Of a stretch of 64,000 nt of DNA, positions 7,661 through 16,964 are shown piece after piece. The notes beneath the pieces are model-generated. The model worked only from the letters and a program-made list of their open reading frames with translations, was not told the origin of the DNA and made no database searches. Made by a program: the position numbers and the translations under genes. This DNA comes from Streptomyces sp. ICC1 (lineage in GTDB: Bacteria > Actinomycetota > Actinomycetes > Streptomycetales > Streptomycetaceae), in NCBI RefSeq assembly GCF_003287935.1, contig NZ_CP030287.1:3252267-3316266 (forward strand). The letters are read 5' to 3'. Position 1 is the stretch's first letter; the number at the start of each line of letters is the position of its first letter.

Positions 7661-8566
7661 ATGGACACTCCCACCGCCCTGGGCGACTTCCTCCGCAACC
7701 GCCGCGCCCGTCTCCAGCCGGAGGACGTCGGACTGCCCACGCACGGCACCCGCAGGCGCGTACCCGGCCTGCGCCGCGAGGAACTCGCGCTGCTCGCCGG
7801 GGTGAGCATCACGTACTACACGCACCTGGAGCAGGGGCAGAGCACGAACGCCTCGGACAGCGTCCTCGACTCGCTCGCCCGCGCCCTGCGCCTGACCCCG
7901 GACGAGCACGCGCACCTGCGCGACCTCGCCCGCCCGCCGAAGGCCAAGCGGGTGCGCCCGCCGCGGCCCGAGTACGCGCGGGCCACCACGCGCCGGCTGA
8001 TCGGCGCGATGCCGCAGGTGCCCGCCGTCGTACTGGACGCGCGCAACGACGTGCTCGCCTGGAATCCGCTGGGCCACGCCCTGCTCGCAGGTCACCTCGC
8101 CTTCGCGAGCCCGGACGAGCCGGCCGGCCGCCCCAATCTGACCCGGATGCTGTTCCTCGACCCGCACACGCGGGAGCTGTACACCGACTGGAAGAACGAG
8201 GCGCGCGTGGCCCTGGCCGCGCTGCGGCTGGTAGCCGGCCGCGATCCCGAGGACCGCGCGCTCGCCGGGCTCATCGGGTCCCTGATGCTGCGGAGCCCGG
8301 AGTTCGCGGACCTGTGGTCCAAGCAGCCGGTACGGGAGTGCACCGTCGGGACCAAGGAGCTGCACCATCCCGCCGTGGGTCCGATGACCCTGGACTTCGA
8401 GAGCCTGCGCCTGAGCGACGGAACCGGTCACCGGATGCTGCTCTACAGCGCCGCCGAGTCCTCCTCCTCGGACGCGGCGCTGCGCCTGCTGTCCGGGTTG
8501 ACCGCTGATTCCGGCCGCGCGCTGCGCGATGATGCTCATTCGGACGCAGTTCCAAGCATCTCTTGA
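7661..8566 (+). CDS. XRE-family regulator with MmyB-like ligand-binding domain
   Basis: 301 residues. Residues ~8-75 form the helix-turn-helix: LGDFLRNRRARL, then RRVPGLRREELALLAGVSITYYTHLEQGQ, a hallmark of the actinobacterial MmyB-type regulators. Residues ~110-270 are the C-terminal PAS-like ligand domain, with typical AWNPLGHALL, NLTRMLFLDP and DWKNEARVALAALR segments. Members bind fatty-acid-like ligands and usually control an adjacent oxidoreductase or transporter. Here the divergent MFS exporter is the obvious target. Confidence 0.9.
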   Translation: MDTPTALGDFLRNRRARLQPEDVGLPTHGTRRRVPGLRREELALLAGVSITYYTHLEQGQSTNASDSVLDSLARALRLTPDEHAHLRDLARPPKAKRVRPPRPEYARATTRRLIGAMPQVPAVVLDARNDVLAWNPLGHALLAGHLAFASPDEPAGRPNLTRMLFLDPHTRELYTDWKNEARVALAALRLVAGRDPEDRALAGLIGSLMLRSPEFADLWSKQPVRECTVGTKELHHPAVGPMTLDFESLRLSDGTGHRMLLYSAAESSSSDAALRLLSGLTADSGRALRDDAHSDAVPSIS

Positions 8567-8597
8567 CATAGACCGGGCGCTGCGCTGCACTTTGGCC

Positions 8598-8628
8598 ACT
8601 CCCTCCGGCCGTCACGGCCGGAGGGAGT
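8598..8628 (+). terminator. Strong 14-bp hairpin after the XRE gene
   Basis: ACTCCCTCCGGCCG pairs perfectly with CGGCCGGAGGGAGT around a TCA loop. It lies 32 bases after the regulator stop and 47 before the next gene. There is no U-run, as is usual for streptomycete terminators; it could also act in the leader of the hexosaminidase mRNA. Confidence 0.75.
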
Positions 8629-8674
8629 CACAGCCGTGCACTCCCCCTCACCTCACCGCCCTTGGGGACTCGCC

Positions 8675-11030
8675 ATGCGTCTGCTCAGACTCCTCATCGC
8701 GTCCGCCTTAGCGGTGGCCGCGCTCTCCCTCCCCGGAACGGCCGGCGCGAGCACCACCGCCTCCGCTTCCGCCACTTCCGCCGCTGCCGCTTCGACCCCT
8801 TCCGCCGCCGCCGGGGCGCCGCAGACCCTGCCGGCCCTGCGGCAGTGGACGGCCGGCACCGGTGCGTACGGCTTCACGAGCGCCAGCCGGATCGTCGTGG
8901 ATCCCGCCCATACCGCCCAACTCTCCGACGAGGCAGCCACGTTCGCGGAGGATCTGGCCGCACTGACCGGGCGTACGGTGGCGGTCGCCACCGGGACCCC
9001 CGCCGCCGGCGACATCGGCCTGAGCCTCGGTGACGCCTCGCTGCCCGCCGAGGGCTACCGGATGACCGTCGGCCAGTCCCTCTCCCTCAAGGCGGGAACG
9101 GACACCGGCGCGTTCAACGGCACCCGCAGCGTGCTCCAGTTGCTGCACCAGTCGGCCTCGGTGCCGGCCGGGACGGCGGTGGACTGGCCCACCAAGTCCG
9201 AGCGCGGGCTGATGATCGACCAGGGGCGGAAGTTCTTCACCGTCGACTGGGTCAAACAGCACATCAAGGAGCTGGCCTACCTCAAGCTGAACTACTTCCA
9301 CTTCCACCTGTCGGACACCTTCGGCTTCCGGCTGGAGAGTTCGACCCATCCGGAGATCGTCTCCGCCGACCACTACTCCAAGCAGGACATCGCCGATCTG
9401 GTCGCGCTGGGGCAGAAGTACCACGTCACGATCGTGCCGGAGATCGACACCCCGGGGCACATGAACCAGATCCTGGCGGCCCATCCCGAGCTCAAGCTCA
9501 AGAGCAGTTCGGGCGCGGTCAGCCAGGACTTCATCGACCTGTCCCTGCCCGGCGCATACACCCTGATCAAGGACCTGGTCAACGAGTACCTGCCGCTGTT
9601 CCCGGCGCCGTACTGGCACATCGGCGCGGACGAGTACGTCACCGACTACGGCAAGTACCCACAGCTGCTCAGCTACGCCCGCGCCCACTACGGCGCGAAC
9701 GCCACGGCCAAGGACACCTACTACGGGTTCGTGAACTGGGCCGACGCGCTGGTGCGGGCCGGCGGCAAGACCACCCGGATGTGGAACGACGGCATCAAGG
9801 CCGGGGACGGCACCGTCACTCCCAACGCGGGCATCCTCGTCGAGTACTGGTACAGCTACGGGCTCACCCCGCAGCAGCTGGTCGCGGCCGGCCACACGGT
9901 GGCCAACGAGTCCTGGACGCCCACGTATTACGTGCTCGGCGGCGCCAAGCCGGACACCAAGTGGATGTACGAGACCTGGACCCCGGACCGCTTCGAGGGC
10001 GGCGCCACCCTCACCGACCCCTCGAAGAACCCCGGCTCCCTCATCCACGTGTGGTGCGACAACCCCAACGCCGAGACGGAGGCGCAGATCGCGGCCGGCA
10101 TCCAGTACCCGCTGCGCGGGCTGGCGCAGCAGACGTGGGGCTCGCCGAAACCGGTCGCCGCCTACGCCGACTTCACGCCCATCATGGCCGCGATCGGCCA
10201 CAACCCCGCCTGGCCGGGCCTCGCCCAGCCGGGCAACCTGGCCCGCAACCGGCCCACCACGGCCTCCAGCACCGAGACCGTCAACTTCCCCGCCCCGCAG
10301 GCGACCGACGGCGATGCCGGAACCCGCTGGTCGAGCGCGTACAGCGACCCGCAGTGGCTCCAGGTCGACCTCGGGTCCACCCAGGCCGTGAACCGCGTGG
10401 TCCTGCGGTGGGAGACCGCCTACGGGAAGGCCTTCCAGATCCAGCTGTCCGACGACCGGACCACCTGGCGCACCGCGTACTCGACGACGACCGGCGCCGG
10501 CGGGGTCCAGGACCTGACCGGGCCGGCTGTCCGGGTCGGGGCGCTACATCCGCGTGTACGCCACCCAGCGCGGCACGACGTACGGCAACTCCCTGTACGA
10601 ATTCGAGGTGTACGGCGGGCAGTTGAGCGGGACCCGGACCCTCCTCAGCGCCGGGAAGGCGCTCGACGACCCGGCGGGCTCGACCGCCCCCGGTACCCAG
10701 CTGATCACCTGGACACCGCACGGCGGCCCCAACCAGCAGTGGCGGCTCACCCTCAACACCGACGGCAGCTACACCCTGGCCAATGGCTCGTCCAGCCTCT
10801 GCGCGGACGTGGCGGGCGGCTCCACCGCCCCGGGCGCTGCCGTGGTCCAGGCCGCGTGCGGCGGCGGTGACAGCCAGCGCTGGCTGATCGCGGCGCTGGG
10901 CTCGGGCGACCACTCGGTGACCAACAAGAAGAGCGGCCTGCTCCTGACCACGGCATCGGCCGCAGAGGGCGCCCCGGCCACCCAACAACCCGACACGGCC
11001 TCGCCCTACCAACGCTGGCAGATCGCCTGA
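8675..11030 (+). CDS. Secreted GH20 beta-N-acetylhexosaminidase with CBM32 and ricin-type domains; frameshift near 10525
   Basis: Start ATG 8675 gives a Sec signal peptide (R-L-L-R-L-L-I-A then a hydrophobic core, cut near AGA). Then come a GH20b-type N domain, a GH20 barrel with the catalytic pair D319-E320 in HIGADEY, an F5/8-type-C (CBM32) domain, and a ricin-B-like lectin domain ending Q-R-W-Q-I-A. The frame from the start breaks at about 10523-10527: after VQDLTG the expected CBM32 sequence SGSGRYIRVYATQRG continues one frame over and runs cleanly to TGA at 11030. If read literally, the product is cut at 10870 with a scrambled tail. A single-base error or a true recent mutation are both possible. 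Role: releasing GlcNAc/GalNAc from chitin-like or host glycans outside the cell. Confidence 0.85.
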
Positions 11031-11174
11031 CCCCCGCCACCCCCTCCCGGGACCGGCCGGCTGAACCGGTTCGGATTGGGGGCGGCCGAGCCGGCCGGCC
11101 GAGCCGGCTTCTTCTCCTGGGCCATGCGCATCGCGGACCTGGGCGCCGGTCACAGCACTAGTGCGGCGTCCGGC

Positions 11175-12404
11175 TCAGGTGGCGCCGGACGCCGTCGCCG
11201 AGTGCAGGCGGGCGCCCGGGCCGGTCAGGCGGATGCGCAGCTCCCGTACGGTCACGGGGTCGATCCGGTGGACGCGGCGGACTCCGACCGTGTGGCCGGA
11301 TGCGATCAGCCGTCCGTCCGCCCACACCTCGTGGCCTTCGACGTGCTGCCCCCGGGTGAGGTCCTCTCGCAGTTCGAGGTGGTCGGCGCGGACGGGCGGG
11401 TCGAAGACCGCCGAGACCTCCGTCCCGTCGGGCGTGGGCACGGCCGTGAGCGCGGCCTCGCGCGGATCGCCCAGGCGTCGTGCCAGTTCGGTGGTGAACT
11501 CGAGGAGCCGGGACCGGTCCGCGTCGTCGATGAGCCCGCGCCGGTCGGGCGGGACGCCCAGCAGCAGGCCCGCGCCCAGGCCCACCGAGGAGTACCAGAT
11601 CTCCAGCAGGTCCTCGCGGCTCTTGAGGGTGTCGCGGTCGTCCGGCTGCCAGAACCAGTTCGCGCGGACGGGTACGTCGCATTCGGGCGGCAGGTAGCGG
11701 GCCGCTCCGAGCTCGGCCGGCCGGTCGTCGTAGAGGCTGATGCCCGTGGAGTCGGTGACGTAGTGGCAGGGGTCGGTGGCGAGGCCGTCCTCGTTGCCGA
11801 TCCAGCGGATCGTCGGGAGGCCCATGTTGAAGACCATGGCGTCGGGCTGGTGCCGCTCGACCACGGCCATGACGGCCTCCCAGTCGTACGTGCGGCCCTC
11901 GGAGCCCGCGCCGTCGAACCACAGCTCGTACAACGGTCCGTAGCGGGTGCAGAGTTCGGTGAGCTGGCGGAGGTAGAAGGCGTCGTAGGCGCCGGCGTCC
12001 CCGTAGCAGTCCGCGTTGCGGTCCCAGGGCGAGAGGTAGAGCCCGAGGCCGAGGCCCGCCTCCCCGCAGGCCTCGGCCAGTTCGGCGACCACGTCGCCCG
12101 CTCCGTCCTTCCAGGGTGCGCAGGCCACGGAGTAGGCGGTGGTGTCGGTCGGCCAGAGGCAGAAGCCGTCGTGGTGCTTGGCGGTCAGCACGACGTACTT
12201 CGCTCCGGCCTCGACGGCGGTACGCGCCCACTGGCGCGCGTCGAGCTCCGCGGGGTCGAAGGTGGCCGGGTCCAGGGCGCCGTCGCTCCATTCGGCGCCG
12301 TTGAAGGTGTTGATGCCGAAGTGCAGGAAGAGGCCGAACCCGGCCTGCTGCCAGGCGAGTTGCCCGGGCGTGGGGATGAGTAGGTCGATGGGGTCGGGCG
12401 TCAT
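11175..12404 (-). CDS. GH29 alpha-L-fucosidase (cytoplasmic)
   Basis: 409 residues and no signal peptide, so it probably acts on imported fucosylated oligosaccharides. GH29 features: W-Q-Q-A-G-F-G-L-F-L-H-F-G-I-N-T-F near the N terminus, KYVVLTAKHHDGFCLW (about residues 69-84), and the nucleophile D164 in YELWFDGAG. Short for GH29, with only a small beta-sandwich after the barrel. It is the last gene of a minus-strand set with an ABC sugar importer and a 2-hydroxyacid dehydrogenase, which suggests a pathway taking a fucoside in and cleaving it. Substrate linkage is unknown. Confidence 0.88.
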   Translation of the reverse strand: MTPDPIDLLIPTPGQLAWQQAGFGLFLHFGINTFNGAEWSDGALDPATFDPAELDARQWARTAVEAGAKYVVLTAKHHDGFCLWPTDTTAYSVACAPWKDGAGDVVAELAEACGEAGLGLGLYLSPWDRNADCYGDAGAYDAFYLRQLTELCTRYGPLYELWFDGAGSEGRTYDWEAVMAVVERHQPDAMVFNMGLPTIRWIGNEDGLATDPCHYVTDSTGISLYDDRPAELGAARYLPPECDVPVRANWFWQPDDRDTLKSREDLLEIWYSSVGLGAGLLLGVPPDRRGLIDDADRSRLLEFTTELARRLGDPREAALTAVPTPDGTEVSAVFDPPVRADHLELREDLTRGQHVEGHEVWADGRLIASGHTVGVRRVHRIDPVTVRELRIRLTGPGARLHSATASGAT

Positions 12405-12435
12405 GGGGGCGCTTTCCTGGGGCGGCGGCGGGCGT

Positions 12436-13491
12436 TCAGGCCGAGTGGGCGAGGCTCGCCGGGTGGACGGCGTGGGCGAAGGGGAGTCCCCGGGCGTACC
12501 GCTCCAGTTCCTCGGCCGCGCACGTCGCGAGCCGGCCCAGTTCGTTGCCGAGGGAGCCGGCTATGTGCGGGGTGAGCAGCACGTTGGGCAGGTCGTACAG
12601 CGGGGAACCCGCGGGCAGTACGTCGGGGTGGGTGACGTCGAGCACGGCGTGCAGGCGGCCGGAGAGCAGTTCCGCCGTGAGCGCGTCCGTGTCGACGAGC
12701 GATCCGCGCGCGGTGTTGACGAGGGTCGCGCCGTCGCGCATCAGCGCGAGGCGTCCGGCGTCGAGCAGGTGGCGGGTCTCGGGGGTCTGCGGGGCGTGGA
12801 CGCTGACCACGTCGGCGCGGGCCATCAGCTCGTCCAGGCCCACCGGTTCGACCCCCAGGGCCTTGGCTTCGCCCGGTTCCAGGTACGGGTCGTGGACCAG
12901 CACGTGGGCGTCGTAGGAGCGCAGGAGTTCGATGACGCGGCGGCCGATGCGCGAGGCACCGACGATGCCGATGGTCCTGCGGTAGTTGCCGATCCCGGGG
13001 TACAGGGCGAGGGGGTTCAGCTGGCTGCGCGCCTCGCGGTAGGCCCGCGCGGTGGTGAGGACCCGCTTGTTGGCGAAGACGATCGCGGCGACGGTGAACT
13101 CGGCCACGGGCCGGGCGTTGGCCTCGGCCGCGCTGGTGACGGACAGTCCGCGCCGCCAGGCGGCCTCCGTCATCATCCCCTTCACGGTGCCGGCGGTGTG
13201 CACCACCGCCCGCAGGGCCGGCAGGAGTTCGAGCGCCCGCTCGCTGAGGGGCGGGCAGCCCCAGCCGGTGAGGAGGACCTCCGTGTCGCGCAGCCGCGCG
13301 GGGTCGGCCGCGGAGAAGTCGGTCACGAGGAGTGCGGGGTCGAGGCGGGCGGTGGCGCCGAGGCGGGCCAGGATCGGCCCGTCCAGCAGGGCCGTCTTGG
13401 TCTCGTGGTCCATGGCGAGGACGGTGCGGGGCTTGCGGAGGTGCGTACGGCCTGCCGTTTCACGGCCGCCGGCCGGTTCGGGACTGGTCAT
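12436..13491 (-). CDS. D-isomer-specific 2-hydroxyacid dehydrogenase
   Basis: 351 residues. NAD-binding motif G-I-V-G-A-S-R-I-G (about 175-183) followed by VHDPY; catalytic Arg262 in NTARGSLVD and His309 in LLTPHIAGS. The usual catalytic Glu in the DVxxPE segment appears to be Asp290 (DVTHPD), a conservative oddity. Its ATG overlaps the permease stop in an ATGA, so the two genes are translationally coupled. In this setting it may oxidise or reduce a sugar-acid intermediate; that role is inferred. Confidence 0.85.
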   Translation of the reverse strand: MTSPEPAGGRETAGRTHLRKPRTVLAMDHETKTALLDGPILARLGATARLDPALLVTDFSAADPARLRDTEVLLTGWGCPPLSERALELLPALRAVVHTAGTVKGMMTEAAWRRGLSVTSAAEANARPVAEFTVAAIVFANKRVLTTARAYREARSQLNPLALYPGIGNYRRTIGIVGASRIGRRVIELLRSYDAHVLVHDPYLEPGEAKALGVEPVGLDELMARADVVSVHAPQTPETRHLLDAGRLALMRDGATLVNTARGSLVDTDALTAELLSGRLHAVLDVTHPDVLPAGSPLYDLPNVLLTPHIAGSLGNELGRLATCAAEELERYARGLPFAHAVHPASLAHSA

Positions 13492-14486
13492 TTCACTGCT
13501 CCCGCCGAGAGGCCCGAGCGCCAGAACCGCTGCAGGCCGATGAAGGCGATGGCGAGCGGGATGACGGTCACCAGGGATCCGGTGATCGCGAGCGAGTACA
13601 GCTCCGGGTTCTGGACGACGAGTTGGTTCCAGTTGTAGATGCCGAGCACCGCCGGGTACAGGTGGTGGTCGTTGAGCATGACCAGCGGGCCGAAGAAGTT
13701 GTTCCAGCTGGCGGTGAAGGAGAAGAGGAAGAGGGTCATGAAGCCGGGCAGGAGCATCGGCAGCGAGATCGAGCGGAAGACGCGGATCTCGCTCGCCCCG
13801 TCGATGCGGGCGGCCTCCAGGACCTCGCCGGGTACGTAGCCTTCGGAGAAGACCCGGGCCAGGTAGACGCCGAAGGGGTTCACGAGCGACGGGACGAGGA
13901 TCGCCCAGTAGGTGTTGACGATGCCGACCTCGGAGGCGAGCAGGTACTGCGGGAGCGTGATGACGACGCCGGGTACGAGCGTGCCGATCAGGATCAGGCC
14001 GAAGAGGGCGCCCTTGCCGCGGAACTCGTACTTGTCGAAGCAGTAGCCGGCGGCGACGCTGATCAGCGAGGACGCGAGCGATCCGACGACCGAGTAGAGG
14101 ACGCTGTTGAGCAGCCAGCGCCCGAAGATGCCGTCGTCGTAGGTGAACACGGCTTCGAGGTTGTCGAAGAGGTGGAACGCGCCGAAGCTGAAGCCGGCCG
14201 TCCCGAAGAGGTCCGCGTGGTTCTTGGTGGCCGCGATCAGCAGCCAGGTCAGCGGCATGAGGGTGTAGAGGACCGCCACCAGGAGCACGCCGTTGACCGC
14301 GACCTTGGAGGCCGTTCCCCCGCGCTGGCGCCTCTTGTCGCGCGGCCGGCTCCGCCGGTCTTCGGGGCCGGGTCCGGCCTTGCGCTCCGCCGGGGTGCCC
14401 GCGCCGGCGGCGCCGAGCGCGGTGGCGGCTCCGGGGCCGGGAGGGGCGTCCGCGGACGACGCCGAAGGGACCGTCCGTGTGCTCAT
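13488..14486 (-). CDS. ABC sugar importer permease, MalG type
   Basis: 332 residues with a long charged, Pro/Ala-rich N-terminal tail (about 60 residues) before six membrane helices. The cytoplasmic EAA loop that docks the ATPase reads E-A-A-R-I-D-G-A-S-E-I-R-V-F-R-S-I-S-L-P. The start overlaps the upstream permease by ATGA and the stop overlaps the dehydrogenase by ATGA, showing one operon. It pairs with the MalF-type permease and the lipoprotein upstream. Confidence 0.9.
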   Translation of the reverse strand: MSTRTVPSASSADAPPGPGAATALGAAGAGTPAERKAGPGPEDRRSRPRDKRRQRGGTASKVAVNGVLLVAVLYTLMPLTWLLIAATKNHADLFGTAGFSFGAFHLFDNLEAVFTYDDGIFGRWLLNSVLYSVVGSLASSLISVAAGYCFDKYEFRGKGALFGLILIGTLVPGVVITLPQYLLASEVGIVNTYWAILVPSLVNPFGVYLARVFSEGYVPGEVLEAARIDGASEIRVFRSISLPMLLPGFMTLFLFSFTASWNNFFGPLVMLNDHHLYPAVLGIYNWNQLVVQNPELYSLAITGSLVTVIPLAIAFIGLQRFWRSGLSAGAVK

Positions 14487-15418
14487 GCCGAACCGCCTCG
14501 CTTTCCGATCCGGGTGACGACGTAGGAGAGGGTGCCCGCGACGAGGGCCATCAGGAGGGAGGCGGAGGAGGCGAGACCGTAGTCGTGCCGCTCGAACGCC
14601 GCCTTGTAGATGAACATCATCGGAGACCAGTCCGAGCCCATCGAGCCGGCCCGCTGGGAGAGGAGCATCGGCTCGCTGAAGATCTGGACGACGCCGACGC
14701 AGGTGAACAGGAGGGTGAGGAAGACCGCGGAGCGGATCATCGGCAGCTTGATCCGGAGGGCGACGCGCACTCCTCCCGCGCCGTCCATGACGGCGGCCTC
14801 GATGACCTCGCGGGGCACGGCCTGCAGGGCGGCGAAGAAGATGATCATGTTGTAGCCGATCCACTGCCAGGCCGCGACGTTCACCAGGGAAGGCAGGACG
14901 CTCCCCTCGGCGAAGAAGTCCCAGTGCCCGCCGGCCGCATCGATCCACTCCAGGACCGGACTCAGGCCGGGGGTGTAGAGGTAGATCCAGATGACCGCCG
15001 CGATCAGCCCGGGCACCGCGTGCGGCATGAAGACGGCGAACTGCACGAGGCGCTTGGCCTTGGCCGCCGCCGAGTCGACCAGCAGGGCCAGGGCGAGCGC
15101 GGTGCCGATCATCACGGGGATGTAGAGGGCGCAGTACGCGGCCACGTGCAGGAACGAGGACGTGAAACCGTGATCGCTCAGCGCCTTCGTGTAGTTCCCG
15201 AGCCCGCTGAAGACCCGTTCGGTGCCGCCGAAGCCGAGACCGGAGGAGCGCTCCGAGAAGAAGCTCATCCACGCCGCGTAACCGACGGGCAGGATCAGGA
15301 CGGCGGCGAAGAGCAGGAAGAACGGGGCGAGGAAGACCACCACGGCCTTGCCCTGGCCGGGCCTGTGCGCGGCTCGACGCTCGGCGCCGCGCGCGGAACG
15401 AGTGAGTGGTGCTGCCAC
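14483..15418 (-). CDS. ABC sugar importer permease, MalF type
   Basis: 311 residues with six predicted membrane segments, the first being VVVFLAPFFLLFAAVLILPV. The EAA motif reads E-A-A-V-M-D-G-A-G-G-V-R-V-A-L-R-I-K-L-P. It lies 108 bases downstream of the substrate-binding lipoprotein gene and forms the membrane channel with the next permease. No ATPase gene is present in the set; streptomycete carbohydrate importers commonly share the MsiK ATPase encoded elsewhere. Confidence 0.9.
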   Translation of the reverse strand: MAAPLTRSARGAERRAAHRPGQGKAVVVFLAPFFLLFAAVLILPVGYAAWMSFFSERSSGLGFGGTERVFSGLGNYTKALSDHGFTSSFLHVAAYCALYIPVMIGTALALALLVDSAAAKAKRLVQFAVFMPHAVPGLIAAVIWIYLYTPGLSPVLEWIDAAGGHWDFFAEGSVLPSLVNVAAWQWIGYNMIIFFAALQAVPREVIEAAVMDGAGGVRVALRIKLPMIRSAVFLTLLFTCVGVVQIFSEPMLLSQRAGSMGSDWSPMMFIYKAAFERHDYGLASSASLLMALVAGTLSYVVTRIGKRGGSA

Positions 15419-15526
15419 CTTGGGCTCCTTGGTGGTGCGCTGCGGAAGGACGGATGGGCGGAGGAACGCAGGGGAAGCGGAAGGGGCGGGCGGGGCCGGC
15501 CCGACCGGGCCGGCCCCGACGGCTCC

Positions 15527-16849
15527 CTACTTCGCGAGGTTGAGACCCCGGCCCTTGATGGCCTCCTCGGCGGCCTTCTGGCCTGCCGCGAGTCCCTCGG
15601 TCAGGCTGCCCTTCTGCCCGGCGTCCTGGATGGCGGTGTTGGTCGCGGTCTGCACGGGGCCCCAGACCCAGCCCGGGACGATGGTGTCGACCTGGGCACC
15701 GGCGATCTTGTAGACGTCGTCACCGCCGAAGAAGCCCTTGTCGTCGAAGGCCGCGGCGGCGATCGTGCGCAGTTCGGGGCTGGCGGGCAGGCTGCTGCTC
15801 GGCGATTTCAGGCTGCTGAGGCGGGCCTTGACGCCTTCGGGGCTGATGGCCGCCCACGCGGCGAACTCGGCGGCCTCCTTGACGTGCTTGCTGCCCTTGG
15901 TGACGGCGTAGCTGGTGCCGCCGAACATGCCGGTCGCCGGGGTGCCCCAGTTCGGCAGCGGGGCGACGCCCCACTTGCCCGAGTCCTTGGCGAGGGCGGT
16001 CATCGTGCCGCCGGCGCTCCAGGAGGCGCCGATGAAGCTGGCCATGACCCCGTCGGCCTTGGCCTTGGCGAACTCCGGGCCGTTGATCTTCAGGTTCATC
16101 ACCAGGTCGTCCTTGACCAGGCCCTGCCAGTACGACGCCACCTTCTGCGAGGGCGCGTCGTTGATGGCGACCTTCCACCCGTCGCCCTCGGTGCCGTACC
16201 ACTTGGCGCCGGCCTGCCAGGAGAGCGCGGCCAGCAGCGGCGCGTCGTCGTTGCCCCACCCGCCGATGCGCACGTTCTTGTCGGCGGCCTTGATCTTCTC
16301 GGCGGCCGCCTTGTACTCGTCCCAGGTCTTGGGGACTTCGACGCCCGCGTTCTGGAAGAGGTCCTTGCGGTAGTAGAGGAGGTTCGGCGTCGCGTCGTAC
16401 GGCACGGCCCAGGTCTTGCCGCCGAGCGTCACCCGCTCCTGGACGCCTTGGGGGAACTTCGCCTTCACGGTGGCGCCGGCCTGGGAGCTGATGTCCTCCA
16501 GGAAGCCCTGGCTGACGAACTCCGGGAGGGTCGGGTACTCGATGCCCGCGACGTCGGGGGCGTTCCCGGCCTTGATCGCGTTGCTGATCTTGGCGTATCC
16601 GTCCGGTCCGCCGGTGATGGCCGAGAAGGTGACCTTGATGTCCGGGTGGGACGCGTTGAACGCGTCCACCACCTGCTGGGCACCGCCGGTCCAGCCCCAA
16701 TAGGTCAGGTTGACCGGCTCCTTGGGGGATCCGGCCTTGGGGCCTTCGCCCTTGGACGCGGCGCCCCCGCTCCCACCGCAGGCGGTGGCGAACAGGGCCA
16801 GTGAGAGGGTGGCGAGGGCGACGCGGGAGGTACGGGAAGTGAGCTTCAC
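15527..16849 (-). CDS. ABC sugar-binding lipoprotein
   Basis: 440 residues. Type II signal peptide with a lipobox ending F-A-T-A-C24-G-G, so the mature protein is anchored by lipidated Cys24 on the outer face of the membrane. The rest is a family-1 solute-binding fold (NLTYWGWTGGAQQVVDAFNASHPDIKV at the start of the mature domain). It is first in the operon behind a clear promoter and delivers a sugar or oligosaccharide to the two permeases. The fucosidase in the operon suggests a fucosylated ligand. Confidence 0.92.
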   Translation of the reverse strand: MKLTSRTSRVALATLSLALFATACGGSGGAASKGEGPKAGSPKEPVNLTYWGWTGGAQQVVDAFNASHPDIKVTFSAITGGPDGYAKISNAIKAGNAPDVAGIEYPTLPEFVSQGFLEDISSQAGATVKAKFPQGVQERVTLGGKTWAVPYDATPNLLYYRKDLFQNAGVEVPKTWDEYKAAAEKIKAADKNVRIGGWGNDDAPLLAALSWQAGAKWYGTEGDGWKVAINDAPSQKVASYWQGLVKDDLVMNLKINGPEFAKAKADGVMASFIGASWSAGGTMTALAKDSGKWGVAPLPNWGTPATGMFGGTSYAVTKGSKHVKEAAEFAAWAAISPEGVKARLSSLKSPSSSLPASPELRTIAAAAFDDKGFFGGDDVYKIAGAQVDTIVPGWVWGPVQTATNTAIQDAGQKGSLTEGLAAGQKAAEEAIKGRGLNLAK

Positions 16850-16896
16850 TGCTCTGCTCCTCAGATGCGAGCCGTCGATGCGGCGAGGTGATGCAC

Positions 16897-16925
16897 ATCA
16901 TTCGGCCAGACAAGAAGCGAGTCAA
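16897..16925 (-). promoter_or_regulatory. Promoter of the sugar importer operon
   Basis: On the minus strand TTGACT (16925-16920) is followed after 17 bases by AATGAT (16902-16897), a good sigma-70-type (HrdB) pair, with transcription expected near 16890 and the first gene starting at 16849. Confidence 0.6.
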
Positions 16926-16927
16926 TA

Positions 16928-16956
16928 GAAAAGCAAAGCTTGAGAAAGAAAAGCGA
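16928..16956 (-). promoter_or_regulatory. Candidate operator, GAAAAG/GAAAGAAAAG repeats
   Basis: Just upstream of the -35 the plus strand has GAAAAGCAAAG, GAGAAAGAAAAG and CGAAG, an A-rich patch foreign to this GC-rich DNA. GAAAGAAAA also occurs in the region upstream of the adjacent regulator gene (minus strand, 18186-18194). Shared elements suggest that the DeoR-LacI hybrid binds both. Confidence 0.45.
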
Positions 16957-16964
16957 AGTAACGG

